Shown piece by piece: positions 1 through 7,437 of a DNA stretch of 48,873 nt. How positions within the stretch are numbered: position 1 is the first letter of the stretch; each line of letters begins with the position of its first letter. Both the position numbers and the translations under genes were made by a program. The notes beneath the pieces were generated by a model. That model was not told where the DNA came from. It worked only from the letters and a program-made list of their open reading frames with translations, and ran no database searches. The stretch comes from Acetivibrio sp. MSJd-27 (GTDB lineage Bacteria; Bacillota; Clostridia; UMGS1840; HGM11507), in the NCBI RefSeq assembly GCF_018918095.1, contig NZ_JAHLPV010000018.1, positions 1 through 48,873 on the forward strand, read 5' to 3'.

Positions 1-269
1 TATGCGATGTTCATGCCAATCTCCTGCATGGTACGGCGCAGCGAGGGGATGCCGTACAGGTGCTGGATGAACACAATTTTGAACAATACCACCGGGTCAA
101 TGCTGGGACGGCCGTTGTCACGGCTGTAAAGCGCATCCACCAAGTCGTACAGATGCGTAAAATCCACCGCGCTGTCAATCTGCCGCAGCAGATGCTCCGA
201 TGGAACCAGCTCCTCCAAACATAGGATTTCTACTACATTTCTGCGCAATTCCTGCTCTTTTGCTAGCAC
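1..269 (-). CDS. IS transposase, N-terminal fragment (DUF772 / IS1182-like), cut by window edge
   Basis: The reading frame begins at a GTG (complement 267-269) behind a GGGGAGGG ribosome binding site and runs off the left end of the window, giving about 89 residues. The fragment contains a VPSEHLLRQIDSAVDF stretch, SIDPVVLFKIVFIQHLYGI and a SLRRTMQEIGMNIAY stretch. This is the typical N-terminal DUF772 region of IS5/IS1182-group transposases, which bind the element ends and carry a DDE catalytic core further on. The core is outside the window, so activity cannot be judged. The right end of the element should lie in the next 100 bases or so. No terminal repeat could be defined with only one end visible. 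Confidence 0.8.
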   Translation of the reverse strand, partial: MLAKEQELRRNVVEILCLEELVPSEHLLRQIDSAVDFTHLYDLVDALYSRDNGRPSIDPVVLFKIVFIQHLYGIPSLRRTMQEIGMNIA

Positions 270-320
270 ACGCCGTCCCTCCCCAGTCTTTTCTTATCTT
301 TATTTTACCACACATACGCA

Positions 321-348
321 AAAAAGCCCAGTGTATACTGGACTTTTT
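321..348 (-). terminator. Hairpin with T tract, probable terminator
   Basis: Twelve-base arms AAAAAGCCCAGT and ACTGGACTTTTT face each other across a 4-base loop. Read on the minus strand, the one mismatch becomes a G-U wobble and the stem is followed by TTTTTT. It could end transcription of the glycosyltransferase gene, or form part of the right end of the insertion sequence. Confidence 0.6.
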
Positions 349-358
349 CGACAGGCTG

Positions 359-385
359 ACGCGCCGATTTCATCGGCGCGTTTTT
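359..385 (+). terminator. GC-rich hairpin with T tract
   Basis: A perfect 10-bp stem (ACGCGCCGAT / ATCGGCGCGT) with a 3-base loop is followed by TTTTT on the plus strand. No plus-strand gene ends here. It may shield the glycosyltransferase gene from read-through out of the insertion sequence, or act with the preceding hairpin as a bidirectional stop. Confidence 0.6.
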
Positions 386-389
386 CTAT

Positions 390-1631
390 TTAAGATTCCA
401 ATTCATCAATGCTAATTTTTCTGGTATGCTGTGTATGAAACCATTCTTTCTGGTTCTTTTTCGCCATACCCACCGCCGCAATCGGCATCCAAGTGTAGGT
501 GAAAGCAATATAAGGAATATAGTAAAGCAGCATCTTAAAGGTCAGCTTCTTTTCCAGCCAGAGAATAAACGGGAAAAAGGCCAGCTGAACCAGCATGATA
601 ACATTCCACGCCGCTGCCGGTATCGCTAAATTTGGTGTAAACCAGAATTGTACGGTAGGGTAAAACAGCTGCACAATTGACATTGTGGTAGATATCAGCA
701 TAGCAACCAAAAGAATCGGCTGGAAAAGGTAAATCATTCCGTCAAAAGCGGCCCAGTCATTATCCTTCAGCCATTTTTTTGCAAGAGGTTTCACAAAACG
801 GGAAGCCACATCGGTATGTCCCTGCATCCATCTTGTCCTCTGTTTAAAGGACTGAGATAACGTCAGCGGCTTTTCATCATAGATAACCGCTTTTTTTGCC
901 CAGCCAACTTTGATATTATTCAGAATCAACTTCATGGTAAATTCCATGTCTTCCGTCAAACAGGTGGCACCCCAGCCCATTTCCTTGAGGACCTCGGTGC
1001 GCAGGGCAAAGCCGGTACCATTGATCTGATTGGAAAGACCTGCATTGCTCCTTGCCGTCTGAAACACCTTGTTCAAGCACCAGAAAGAAATCGCATAGGA
1101 TGCTGTAATCCATGAATCGTTGGGGTTTTTGGTGTCAACATATCCCTGAACAGCTTTGTAACCCTCATTCAGCTTTTTGTTAATCTCGTTTAAGTACTGC
1201 GGATCGACAATATTATCCGCATCGAAAATACAGATGGCATCATAATGTTTTTCCATCTTGAATATCTTCTCAAACATCCACTCCAGCGCATAGCCTTTTC
1301 CCCGTTTTTCTGAATTGAAGCGTTCATGCACCAGCGCGCCGGCTTCCGCGGCAATTTTGGCCGTGTCATCCGTGCAGTTATCCGCAATCACAAAGATATC
1401 GTACTTTTCTTTGTCGTAGTCAAGATTTCTTAAACTTTGCACCATCTGCTTGATTACACTGTGTTCATTATGAGCGGCGACAACCATTGCAAACATATTC
1501 TTTTTGTTGGGAATATCTGTTTTCTTTTTTCGTTCAATAAAAGCAAAGACACCAATTACGCAATGATACAATCCGATAAACAAAATAAACAGTTGGATCA
1601 ATATCGATAACGCATATACGACTGTTCTCAT
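390..1631 (-). CDS. Membrane-bound family 2 glycosyltransferase (processive type)
   Basis: The protein of 413 residues starts with a transmembrane segment, followed by a cytoplasmic GT-A catalytic domain and three C-terminal membrane segments (QPILLVAMLIS, NVIMLVQLAFFPFILWL, YYIPYIAFTYTW). All four hallmarks of processive GT2 enzymes are visible: DNCTDD near residue 87, DADN near 140, TED near 230 and QRTRW near 268. These are the D,D,D,QxxRW residues that bind the UDP-sugar and acceptor in cellulose, hyaluronan and poly-GlcNAc synthases. The product is not predictable because no export or modification genes are adjacent. The frame opens five codons earlier at a TTG, but GGAGG sits 8 bases before the ATG at 1631, so that ATG is preferred. 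Confidence 0.85.
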   Translation of the reverse strand: MRTVVYALSILIQLFILFIGLYHCVIGVFAFIERKKKTDIPNKKNMFAMVVAAHNEHSVIKQMVQSLRNLDYDKEKYDIFVIADNCTDDTAKIAAEAGALVHERFNSEKRGKGYALEWMFEKIFKMEKHYDAICIFDADNIVDPQYLNEINKKLNEGYKAVQGYVDTKNPNDSWITASYAISFWCLNKVFQTARSNAGLSNQINGTGFALRTEVLKEMGWGATCLTEDMEFTMKLILNNIKVGWAKKAVIYDEKPLTLSQSFKQRTRWMQGHTDVASRFVKPLAKKWLKDNDWAAFDGMIYLFQPILLVAMLISTTMSIVQLFYPTVQFWFTPNLAIPAAAWNVIMLVQLAFFPFILWLEKKLTFKMLLYYIPYIAFTYTWMPIAAVGMAKKNQKEWFHTQHTRKISIDELES

Positions 1632-1695
1632 TCTTTGCGCCTCCAAATGATTTTTCTAAGTACTCTTTTCATCCACTTTTCTATCTACTTAGAGT

Positions 1696-1724
1696 ATTTT
1701 ACACCAACTGGCTTTTATTTGCAA
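1696..1724 (-). promoter_or_regulatory. Promoter of the glycosyltransferase gene
   Basis: On the minus strand a TTGCAA -35 (complement 1719-1724) and a TAAAAT -10 (complement 1696-1701) are 17 bp apart, about 65 bases upstream of the start codon. Confidence 0.6.
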
Positions 1725-1815
1725 GCGATTTTGATGAAATTCTGATTTTTTGAAGATTTTGGATTCTTCTTTTCTCTTTAGTTTATGCTTTTTCTCTATA
1801 TTTATGAAGGACCAG

Positions 1816-1844
1816 TAGACAAACTTTGTTTTATTTGATAAAAT
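1816..1844 (+). promoter_or_regulatory. Probable radA promoter
   Basis: TAGACA and TAAAAT are separated by 17 bp. The radA start codon lies about 250 bases downstream, which leaves a long untranslated leader. Confidence 0.5.
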
Positions 1845-2094
1845 GGCAATATCGGTTAAGCATTAGAGCGTCGGAACCAGTATGGTTTTCACAGAACAAA
1901 TTTTTCGCAAGACAAGGAAAAAGAGCAGGTAATCCTGACGGAACATTACAAAATTGTGCGGCATTTTGATAAAGGCATAGCGGAAAATAATGGTTCAAAA
2001 AAACAGGTTTGGATACTTTGCTCTATGATTTATGAATTCGAAGAATAGAAAAATAATTTTGACGGGATCTGCAAAGCATAAAGGAAGTGAGAAA
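1845..2094 (+). other. radA upstream region, no gene seen
   Basis: This AT-rich stretch has no convincing coding frame. A 12-base string TAAGCATTAGAG near 1857 also occurs in the inverted-repeat unit at 21.2 kb, and could be a decayed remnant of that element. No riboswitch or strong hairpin was recognised. Confidence 0.4.
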
Positions 2095-3453
2095 ATGGCG
2101 TCTGTAAAAACGGTTTTTTATTGCAGTGAATGCGGTTATGAATCGCCCAAATGGTTGGGAAAATGTCCCGGCTGCGAACATTGGAATACCTTCACCGAGG
2201 AGGTTATGAAAAAAGAGGCGAAACAGAACCGCTACAGCAGCGTGGTCACAAACAGCAAACCGAAAAAAATGAGCGATATCGAAGTTGGAAAAGAAATCCG
2301 TTTCATTACAGGATACAGAGAACTGGATCGTGTTCTGGGAAACGGCGCCGTTATCGGCTCAGTCAATCTGGTAGGCGGCGATCCGGGTATCGGAAAATCA
2401 ACCCTTCTCTTGCAGATGTGCCTGAACATCCAGAAAAATTTTAAAATTCTTTACTGCTCGGCAGAAGAGTCTGTGGAGCAGATCAAGCTTCGTGCAAACC
2501 GATTAAAGGATGGAAACGAAAATATATTTTTATCGTCTAATACGAATATTGATGGGCTGATAGCGGATGCCCAGACACTAAAACCAAATGTGGTCATTGT
2601 GGACTCTATCCAGACCGTCTACGCCGAGGACATTTCTTCCGCTCCCGGCAGCGTATCCCAAGTCCGGGAATGCACTTTGAAAATGACACGCTTTGCAAAA
2701 GAGAATAATATTACGGTCTTTATCGTCGGGCATGTTACAAAAGAGGGGATGATTGCAGGTCCCAAGGTTTTGGAGCATATGGTGGACTGTGTCCTTCAGT
2801 TTGAAGGAGAGCGGTATTCCAATTTCCGAATTATCCGGGCGGTTAAAAACCGTTATGGTTCTACAGATGAGATCGGTGTGTTTGAAATGACCGACAGAGG
2901 TCTTCTAGAAGTGGGCAATCCCTCCCAGGTTTTTCTGGAGGGCAGACCGAAAAATGTGAGCGGCACGATCGTCATCTGCACGATGGAGGGCACCCGTCCC
3001 ATCCTGGCAGAGATTCAAGGCCTTACCGCTCACAGTGCCTATGCTGCCCCCAGACGGATGACTACGGGGCTTGATTTTAACCGCGCCAGCATGATAATGG
3101 CTGTTTTGGAAAAAAAAGCCGGATTTAACCTATCCTCCAGTGATATTTATCTGAACATTACAGGCGGGATAAAGGTTATGGAACCTGCCGCTGATTTGGG
3201 CATTTGCCTCGCGGTTGCTTCCAATATCAAAAACCATCCCGTAGGCGATGATACCGTTGCTTTCGGAGAAATGGGACTGACCGGTGAGATCCGGAATGTA
3301 AGTTTTGTTGAAAAAAGGGTGAACGAAGCGTTTAAATTGGGTTTCAAACGCTGTATCATCCCGTATTCCACCAACTCTGAGAGTCTTTCTCTGGAGGGAA
3401 TGGAAATAATAAGAGTGAAAAATATTTTGGAGGCTTTCGGCGCAGTATTCTAG
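2095..3453 (+). CDS. radA: DNA repair protein RadA
   Basis: RadA is a RecA-like, hexameric branch-migration helicase that helps process recombination intermediates. The protein of 452 residues has the complete family layout: an N-terminal four-cysteine zinc finger (CSECGYESPKWLGKCPGC), a RecA-type ATPase with Walker A GGDPGIGKST, the family-specific KNRYG motif, and a C-terminal Lon-protease-like domain. The frame is open 21 codons further upstream, but AAGGAAGTGAG lies just before the ATG at 2095, and the zinc finger follows directly as in other RadA proteins. In many Clostridia radA sits near clpC and disA; neither is present in this window. Confidence 0.95.
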   Translation: MASVKTVFYCSECGYESPKWLGKCPGCEHWNTFTEEVMKKEAKQNRYSSVVTNSKPKKMSDIEVGKEIRFITGYRELDRVLGNGAVIGSVNLVGGDPGIGKSTLLLQMCLNIQKNFKILYCSAEESVEQIKLRANRLKDGNENIFLSSNTNIDGLIADAQTLKPNVVIVDSIQTVYAEDISSAPGSVSQVRECTLKMTRFAKENNITVFIVGHVTKEGMIAGPKVLEHMVDCVLQFEGERYSNFRIIRAVKNRYGSTDEIGVFEMTDRGLLEVGNPSQVFLEGRPKNVSGTIVICTMEGTRPILAEIQGLTAHSAYAAPRRMTTGLDFNRASMIMAVLEKKAGFNLSSSDIYLNITGGIKVMEPAADLGICLAVASNIKNHPVGDDTVAFGEMGLTGEIRNVSFVEKRVNEAFKLGFKRCIIPYSTNSESLSLEGMEIIRVKNILEAFGAVF

Positions 3454-3486
3454 ACGGCGTTCTCGGAATACCGCACGCCTTGTTAA

Positions 3487-3638
3487 AAGCGGGGTTATAA
3501 CAAGATTGAAATGCTTTTGCGAAGCAAAAAATGCCTTGCAAGCATTTCAACCCTGCGATATTTAAGATATATTCTCACCGTATTAAGAATTCAATACCCA
3601 ACCGTCTGCAGAGACGAGGGTTATAGAAGCGGGGTTAT
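3487..3638. repeat. Repeat-bounded radA-sigma factor intergenic region
   Basis: AGCGGGGTTATA occurs twice, near 3488 and 3628, as direct repeats bounding about 140 bases. Next to the first copy is a relative of the promoter-bearing repeat seen at 36.48 and 46.61 kb (TTATAACAAGATT then TGCTTTTGC). Inside is an 11-bp inverted repeat, TTGAAATGCTT and AAGCATTTCAA. The region carries no gene and leads into the sigma factor ribosome binding site. Confidence 0.5.
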
Positions 3639-4220
3639 ATGTACATGACAGAAAAGGAACTGTTAAGACGGAGCAAGGAAGGTCATGTTGCCAGTTTTGA
3701 AGAGCTGATAAGCGTCCATCAGCAAAAGGTATATAACATTGCCCTTCGAATGCTCGCAAACGAACAGGATGCATTTGACGCCTCCCAGGAGGTATTTATA
3801 AAAGTTTATAAAAATTTGGACAAGTTTCAGGAGAATTCATCTTTCTCCACCTGGTTGTATCGTATTACAACCAATACTTGTCTAGATATGATTCGAAAAA
3901 ATAAGGATAAAAAGAATGACATCTCCATCGATTCACAAATCGAATTCGAGGATGGAGAAGCTTCTTTTCAGTTGGAGGACAAAAATGCTGACGTGGAAGA
4001 GGAAATCCTGAAAAAAGAACGCAGACAGGCTCTTTATGAGGCCATCCAACAACTGAATGATGAGCACAAAAAAATGATCGTTCTAAGAGAGCTTCAGGGA
4101 ATGAGTTATCAGGAAATCGCTGAGATCACCGGCGCCAATATTGGTACGGTAAAATCGAAGATCAACCGGGCTAGAATTTCCCTAAAAAATTCCTTACTGA
4201 AATATAAGGAACTTTTTTAA
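3639..4220 (+). CDS. ECF-type RNA polymerase sigma factor
   Basis: The 193-residue protein has region 2 (DASQEVFIKVYKNLDKF then STWLYRITTNTCLDMIR, residues about 48-90) and region 4 (LNDEHKKMIVLRELQG then YQEIAEITGANIGTVKSK, about 135-180). These bind the -10 and -35 elements. An acidic linker joins them. This is the SigW/RpoE-like ECF architecture. The next gene starts 41 bases later and encodes a membrane protein with a zinc-binding anti-sigma domain, so the pair most likely forms a surface-stress signalling unit. ATG codons exist at 3639 and 3645; GGGG upstream fits either. Confidence 0.9.
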   Translation: MYMTEKELLRRSKEGHVASFEELISVHQQKVYNIALRMLANEQDAFDASQEVFIKVYKNLDKFQENSSFSTWLYRITTNTCLDMIRKNKDKKNDISIDSQIEFEDGEASFQLEDKNADVEEEILKKERRQALYEAIQQLNDEHKKMIVLRELQGMSYQEIAEITGANIGTVKSKINRARISLKNSLLKYKELF

Positions 4221-4261
4221 AATGCTCCCGTCTATACTAGTAGGAATGTGAGGTGTATCCT

Positions 4262-5242
4262 ATGAACCAATGTAAAAAATTTCAAAATATGTTTTATGAA
4301 TATATGGACGGGACCCTCGGCAAAGCGGACGAGGTCAGATTGCTGGAGCATCTTGAAACTTGTACACAATGCAAAGAGGAATTTGCGTTTGTCAAAGCGG
4401 TTAAACAGGAGCTGCAAGATATCCCTATGGCTCCTCTGCCGGAAAACTTCAATGTGAAGCTAAGGGAGAACCTGATCAGAGTAAATCTGGAAAAACCACA
4501 AGAAAACAAAAGAAGTTTTTTGAAATTTCTTCCCAAATATGGGTTGGCTGTCTCGGCTGCAGCCGCCTTTGCAATTATGATTATGGCTTATGGCGGCAAT
4601 TTCAAGCCTGCTGATTATCAATCCGGTTCTGACAGCAATCTGCCTATGGCTGTAACATCCGCACCGGAGGCATCAGATTATAGCACGGAAGCAGAACAGC
4701 CCCATACTCAAATACAGCAGGAAATCAACGGACAGGAAAAGGTTTACGATGATTCGACTGTCTCTGAAAACAAGCCGGAAGACGAACAGAGCAAAACTTC
4801 CACCAAGGCTCCTTCAAAACGGCCTGGTTCCACTGTTCAAAAACCCAACACGGCCTATCAGACGAAGGCGCCGGTTTCAACCCCTTCTCCTCAGACCCCC
4901 GAAAGTGAGACCCCTTCCACTGGCTCAGGTTTCACTTCTGAGACCGACAAAGGCAATTCAGGAGGAGGTTCCGGAGCTTCTTCACAGTACGGCATCAATT
5001 CGGCGTCGACGCGCACCACACAGGGATTAATCTTTGTGATTCACAGCACTGTGGACAGTCAAACCTTGAAACAGCTCTACGCCCTTCCCACTTTTCAGGT
5101 AGTAGGAGGTAACCGTTATCAGATGCAGCGCTCCTATCAAAATGATTTAATCAAAGCGCTGAAAAATTTGGAGTATTCCATTCATTTTTCTTCCGAGACA
5201 AGCCGTATCGATAGGGATGCCGTCATCATTGAACTAATTTGA
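4262..5242 (+). CDS. Membrane anti-sigma factor with zinc-binding domain and large outer domain
   Basis: The first 40 residues carry a zinc anti-sigma signature: Cys4, then HLETCTQC around residues 30-37 (HxxxCxxC), the fold that clamps ECF sigma factors. A single membrane helix follows at about residues 95-112 (GLAVSAAAAFAIMIMAYGG). Outside is a long Ser/Thr/Pro-rich low-complexity linker (about 125-250), then an unfamiliar C-terminal globular domain of about 75 residues that may sense the signal. GAGGTG seven bases before the ATG at 4262 sets the start, three codons after an in-frame GTG. It is cotranscribed with the sigma factor and ends at a strong terminator. Confidence 0.82.
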   Translation: MNQCKKFQNMFYEYMDGTLGKADEVRLLEHLETCTQCKEEFAFVKAVKQELQDIPMAPLPENFNVKLRENLIRVNLEKPQENKRSFLKFLPKYGLAVSAAAAFAIMIMAYGGNFKPADYQSGSDSNLPMAVTSAPEASDYSTEAEQPHTQIQQEINGQEKVYDDSTVSENKPEDEQSKTSTKAPSKRPGSTVQKPNTAYQTKAPVSTPSPQTPESETPSTGSGFTSETDKGNSGGGSGASSQYGINSASTRTTQGLIFVIHSTVDSQTLKQLYALPTFQVVGGNRYQMQRSYQNDLIKALKNLEYSIHFSSETSRIDRDAVIIELI

Positions 5243-5300
5243 ATCATTTAACAGACATATCTACAAAACAAGTCTGAAAGAAATTGTATGTTTATATCAG

Positions 5301-5344
5301 AAAGACAACGGGCCGGTGACGATAATCACCGGCCCGTTGTCTTT
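5301..5344. terminator. Strong hairpin between convergent genes
   Basis: The 19-bp perfect arms (AAAGACAACGGGCCGGTGA and its complement) are separated by a 6-base loop. It lies between the ends of the anti-sigma gene and the ECF S-component gene and probably serves both directions, although the T tracts are short. Confidence 0.8.
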
Positions 5345-5383
5345 GTTCGAACACCTATTCATATTGGCTTTTCCGTTGAAATT

Positions 5384-5974
5384 TTATTTCTTTAAGTGAA
5401 TCAAAGCTTTTGATACTGCAGAACCTAACACAAAGCAGGTTGCCGCTTCAATCAGTCCGTTCACTCCTACAAACAAAATGATAAATGCAAACGGATTCGC
5501 TGCCCCCAGCGTCGCCGCAAAGCCCTGAATATATTCCGTATTATAGAAAAACAGGACGAGGGAACTCATAAAAAGAACCGTGTTGAGTAAAGGACAGCTT
5601 AAATTAGCAATCCACACCGACGCTTTCTCTGCCTTCCCTCTTTTCAGGACAGCATACACAACGCCAGAAAGCCATCCGGCTAAGATTCGGGGAATGATAC
5701 AAGTAATGAACGTCCCTACTGGACTAATGCTCAAGAGCGCCGCTCCGAACGGGCTCATTCCAAAGCATTGAATAAAACTGGTCACTCCGAACACTGTACC
5801 CAAAACAGCGCCGCCTTTCGGCCCTAGAAGAACTGCGCCTATCGCTACCGGGACAACAATCAAGGTTATCTCCAATCCCAGTGTTTTAAGATAACCGATG
5901 GGGGTAAAAGCCATCACAAGAATCACAGCCGTCAAAAGTGCCAGTTGTACAAGTTGTTTGGTGTTTGTCTTCAT
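5384..5974 (-). CDS. ECF transporter S component (substrate-binding membrane protein)
   Basis: A very hydrophobic 196-residue protein with about six membrane segments. It has the style of energy-coupling-factor S components: an early FTPIGYLK stretch, the conserved VAIGAVLLGPKGGAVLG loop, and SPVGTFITCIIPRILAGW. S components bind a vitamin and work with a shared EcfA-A'-T module, which is not in this window. The TPIGY and CIIPRIL features resemble the pantothenate-type group, but the vitamin cannot be assigned from sequence alone. Its leader is structured and it is divergent from the P1 peptidase gene, with which it shares a promoter region. Confidence 0.8.
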   Translation of the reverse strand: MKTNTKQLVQLALLTAVILVMAFTPIGYLKTLGLEITLIVVPVAIGAVLLGPKGGAVLGTVFGVTSFIQCFGMSPFGAALLSISPVGTFITCIIPRILAGWLSGVVYAVLKRGKAEKASVWIANLSCPLLNTVLFMSSLVLFFYNTEYIQGFAATLGAANPFAFIILFVGVNGLIEAATCFVLGSAVSKALIHLKK

Positions 5975-6006
5975 TTTGGTCTTTTCCTTTCTGTATTTTA
6001 TTTTTT

Positions 6007-6071
6007 ATTGAACTGTGCACTCAGTGCAATCCGTCCCGGTGGAAAATCCCATCCGGGCAGAACAATTCAAT
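6007..6071 (-). promoter_or_regulatory. Structured 5' leader of the ECF S-component mRNA, candidate riboswitch
   Basis: Read on the minus strand, the outer ends ATTGAA and TTCAAT can pair, enclosing two hairpins. One is CCCGG...CCGGG, extended by an inner 3-bp helix with a one-base bulge. The other is TGCAC-TGA-GTGCA. The -10 box ends five bases before the outer stem, so transcription should start at its 5' base. About 30 bases then remain to the start codon, with GGAAAAG as the likely ribosome binding site. No known riboswitch class was recognised. Confidence 0.45.
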
Positions 6072-6075
6072 AATC

Positions 6076-6127
6076 ATTATACATAATATTTGCGACAGTT
6101 GCAAGAGTGTTTTTAATATGGTATGAT
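6076..6127. promoter_or_regulatory. Divergent promoter pair sharing one -35 hexamer
   Basis: The self-complementary hexamer TTGCAA (6099-6104) lies exactly 17 bp from a TATAAT on the minus strand (complement 6076-6081) and 17 bp from a TATGAT on the plus strand (6122-6127). One -35 could serve both the ECF S-component gene and the P1 peptidase gene, making their use mutually exclusive. Confidence 0.6.
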
Positions 6128-6166
6128 AAATAAAATAATTGTGAAACATATTTCCAGGAGGAAACA

Positions 6167-7144
6167 ATGAGCAAGTTATATCACGAAATACCGATATCGA
6201 AAATTGAAAACCTCAGCATAGGTCATGCACAAGACTATGCCAATGCTACCGGCTGTACGGTACTGCTCTGTGAAAAGGGAGCTCCCGCCGGATTGGATGT
6301 ACGGGGCGGTGCTCCAGCGTCCCGAGAAACTCAGCTTCTCGATCCTACCGCTTCCAACAATGAAATCCATGCTTTAGTATTATCCGGCGGCAGCGCTTAC
6401 GGACTGGACGCCGCCGGAGGCGTAATGCGCTATCTGGAGGAAAAGGGAATCGGCTTTGACGTAGGAATGACCGTGGTGCCGATTGTCTGTACAGCCTGCC
6501 TGTTTGATCTGGAACTGGCAAATCATAAAGTGCGTCCCGACGCTGCTATGGCGTACCGCGCATGTATGGATGCCCAGCGTAAACGGAATGATTCCGGGAA
6601 CATTGGCGCTGGCACTGGCGCGGCTGTCGGAAAGTTTTACGGGACTGATTTTATGATGAAATCCGGATTAGGCTGCTATGCCGTCCAGCTCGGCGATTTG
6701 AAAGTAGGTGCAGTTGTCGCTGTCAACGCTTTGGGGGATATATACGATTGTGAAACAGGAAAAAAACTAGCCGGGCTTTTAAATGAAGAAAAAAATGGAT
6801 TTCGCGATACTGAGACCGAATTCTACCGTTCCTATACGGGAATGAAAAATCTTTTCACTGGAAACACCACGATAGGAGCTATTGTTACAAATGCAGCATT
6901 TCATAAAGTACAGATGAAAAAAATCGCAATGATGGCCCATAATGGCTATGCGAGAACGATCCGTCCCGTTCACACTTCAGCGGACGGTGACAGCATTTAT
7001 GGCCTCTCCACCGGCAGCATCTCTGCGGACTTGGATGTGGTCGGCACCTTGGGCTCTTGGGTAATGGCAAAGGCAGTAAACCGTGCTGTTCTCTCCGCCA
7101 CTGCAATGTATGGGTATCCTGTGGCATCCGATTTTTTAAGTTGA
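6167..7144 (+). CDS. P1 family peptidase (DmpA/aminopeptidase-esterase type)
   Basis: The 325-residue protein matches the DmpA/BapA family of N-terminal-nucleophile aminopeptidases, which mature by cutting themselves and then release N-terminal, D- or beta-amino acids from small peptides. Visible features are LSIGHAQDYANATGCTV at the start, VLSGGSAYGLDAAGGVMRYL, GNIGAGTGAAVGK and GNTTIGAIVTNA near residue 228. The TT of the last motif is where the family normally splits and exposes its nucleophile. GGAGGAAACA precedes the ATG. No signal peptide is seen, so it should act in the cytoplasm. The shared control region with a vitamin transporter hints at a role in breaking down an imported amide or beta-alanyl compound, but this is only inference. 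Confidence 0.85.
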   Translation: MSKLYHEIPISKIENLSIGHAQDYANATGCTVLLCEKGAPAGLDVRGGAPASRETQLLDPTASNNEIHALVLSGGSAYGLDAAGGVMRYLEEKGIGFDVGMTVVPIVCTACLFDLELANHKVRPDAAMAYRACMDAQRKRNDSGNIGAGTGAAVGKFYGTDFMMKSGLGCYAVQLGDLKVGAVVAVNALGDIYDCETGKKLAGLLNEEKNGFRDTETEFYRSYTGMKNLFTGNTTIGAIVTNAAFHKVQMKKIAMMAHNGYARTIRPVHTSADGDSIYGLSTGSISADLDVVGTLGSWVMAKAVNRAVLSATAMYGYPVASDFLS

Positions 7145-7148
7145 TTTT

Positions 7149-7291
7149 CCAATAAGGACTTGTCCCGTCATTCAACGAGGACAAGAACACTGCTTGGCAG
7201 TGCCGCAGTCAGCAGGAGATTGCGCTCCCGCTGACTGCGGATATGGAACTCGCCTTCTTTCGAGGCGGGGGACATCTTGCCCACAGTTATA
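7149..7291 (+). repeat. Multi-hairpin dispersed repeat, copy A
   Basis: About 142 bases matching the copies at 27.04 and 48.30 kb. It contains a CTTGTCC/GGACAAG stem, a CACTGC/GCAGTG stem, a 16-bp stem (CCGCAGTCAGCAGGAG with CTCCCGCTGACTGCGG, one mismatch), a CGCC/GGCG stem, and the common end ACATCTTGCCC...AGTTATA. It sits between the ends of two convergent genes. Confidence 0.85.
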
Positions 7292-7350
7292 ATCTTCAAG
7301 CTGCCAAAAAACCGTTTTCCCCAAGCCAAATGAAAAGAGGAAAGAAAGCA

Positions 7351-7380
7351 AAAAAGCCATCCAAAATTGGATGGCTTTTT
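7351..7380. terminator. Bidirectional terminator between convergent genes
   Basis: A perfect palindrome with arms AAAAAGCCATCCAA and TTGGATGGCTTTTT separated by two bases. T tracts follow on both strands, so it can end both the peptidase and the sugar-binding protein transcripts. Confidence 0.9.
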
Positions 7381-7437
7381 TCATCAAATATCCTTTGGAA
7401 ATCTTGGCATTTTAATGCCTAGAGGTTTGTGAGATTA

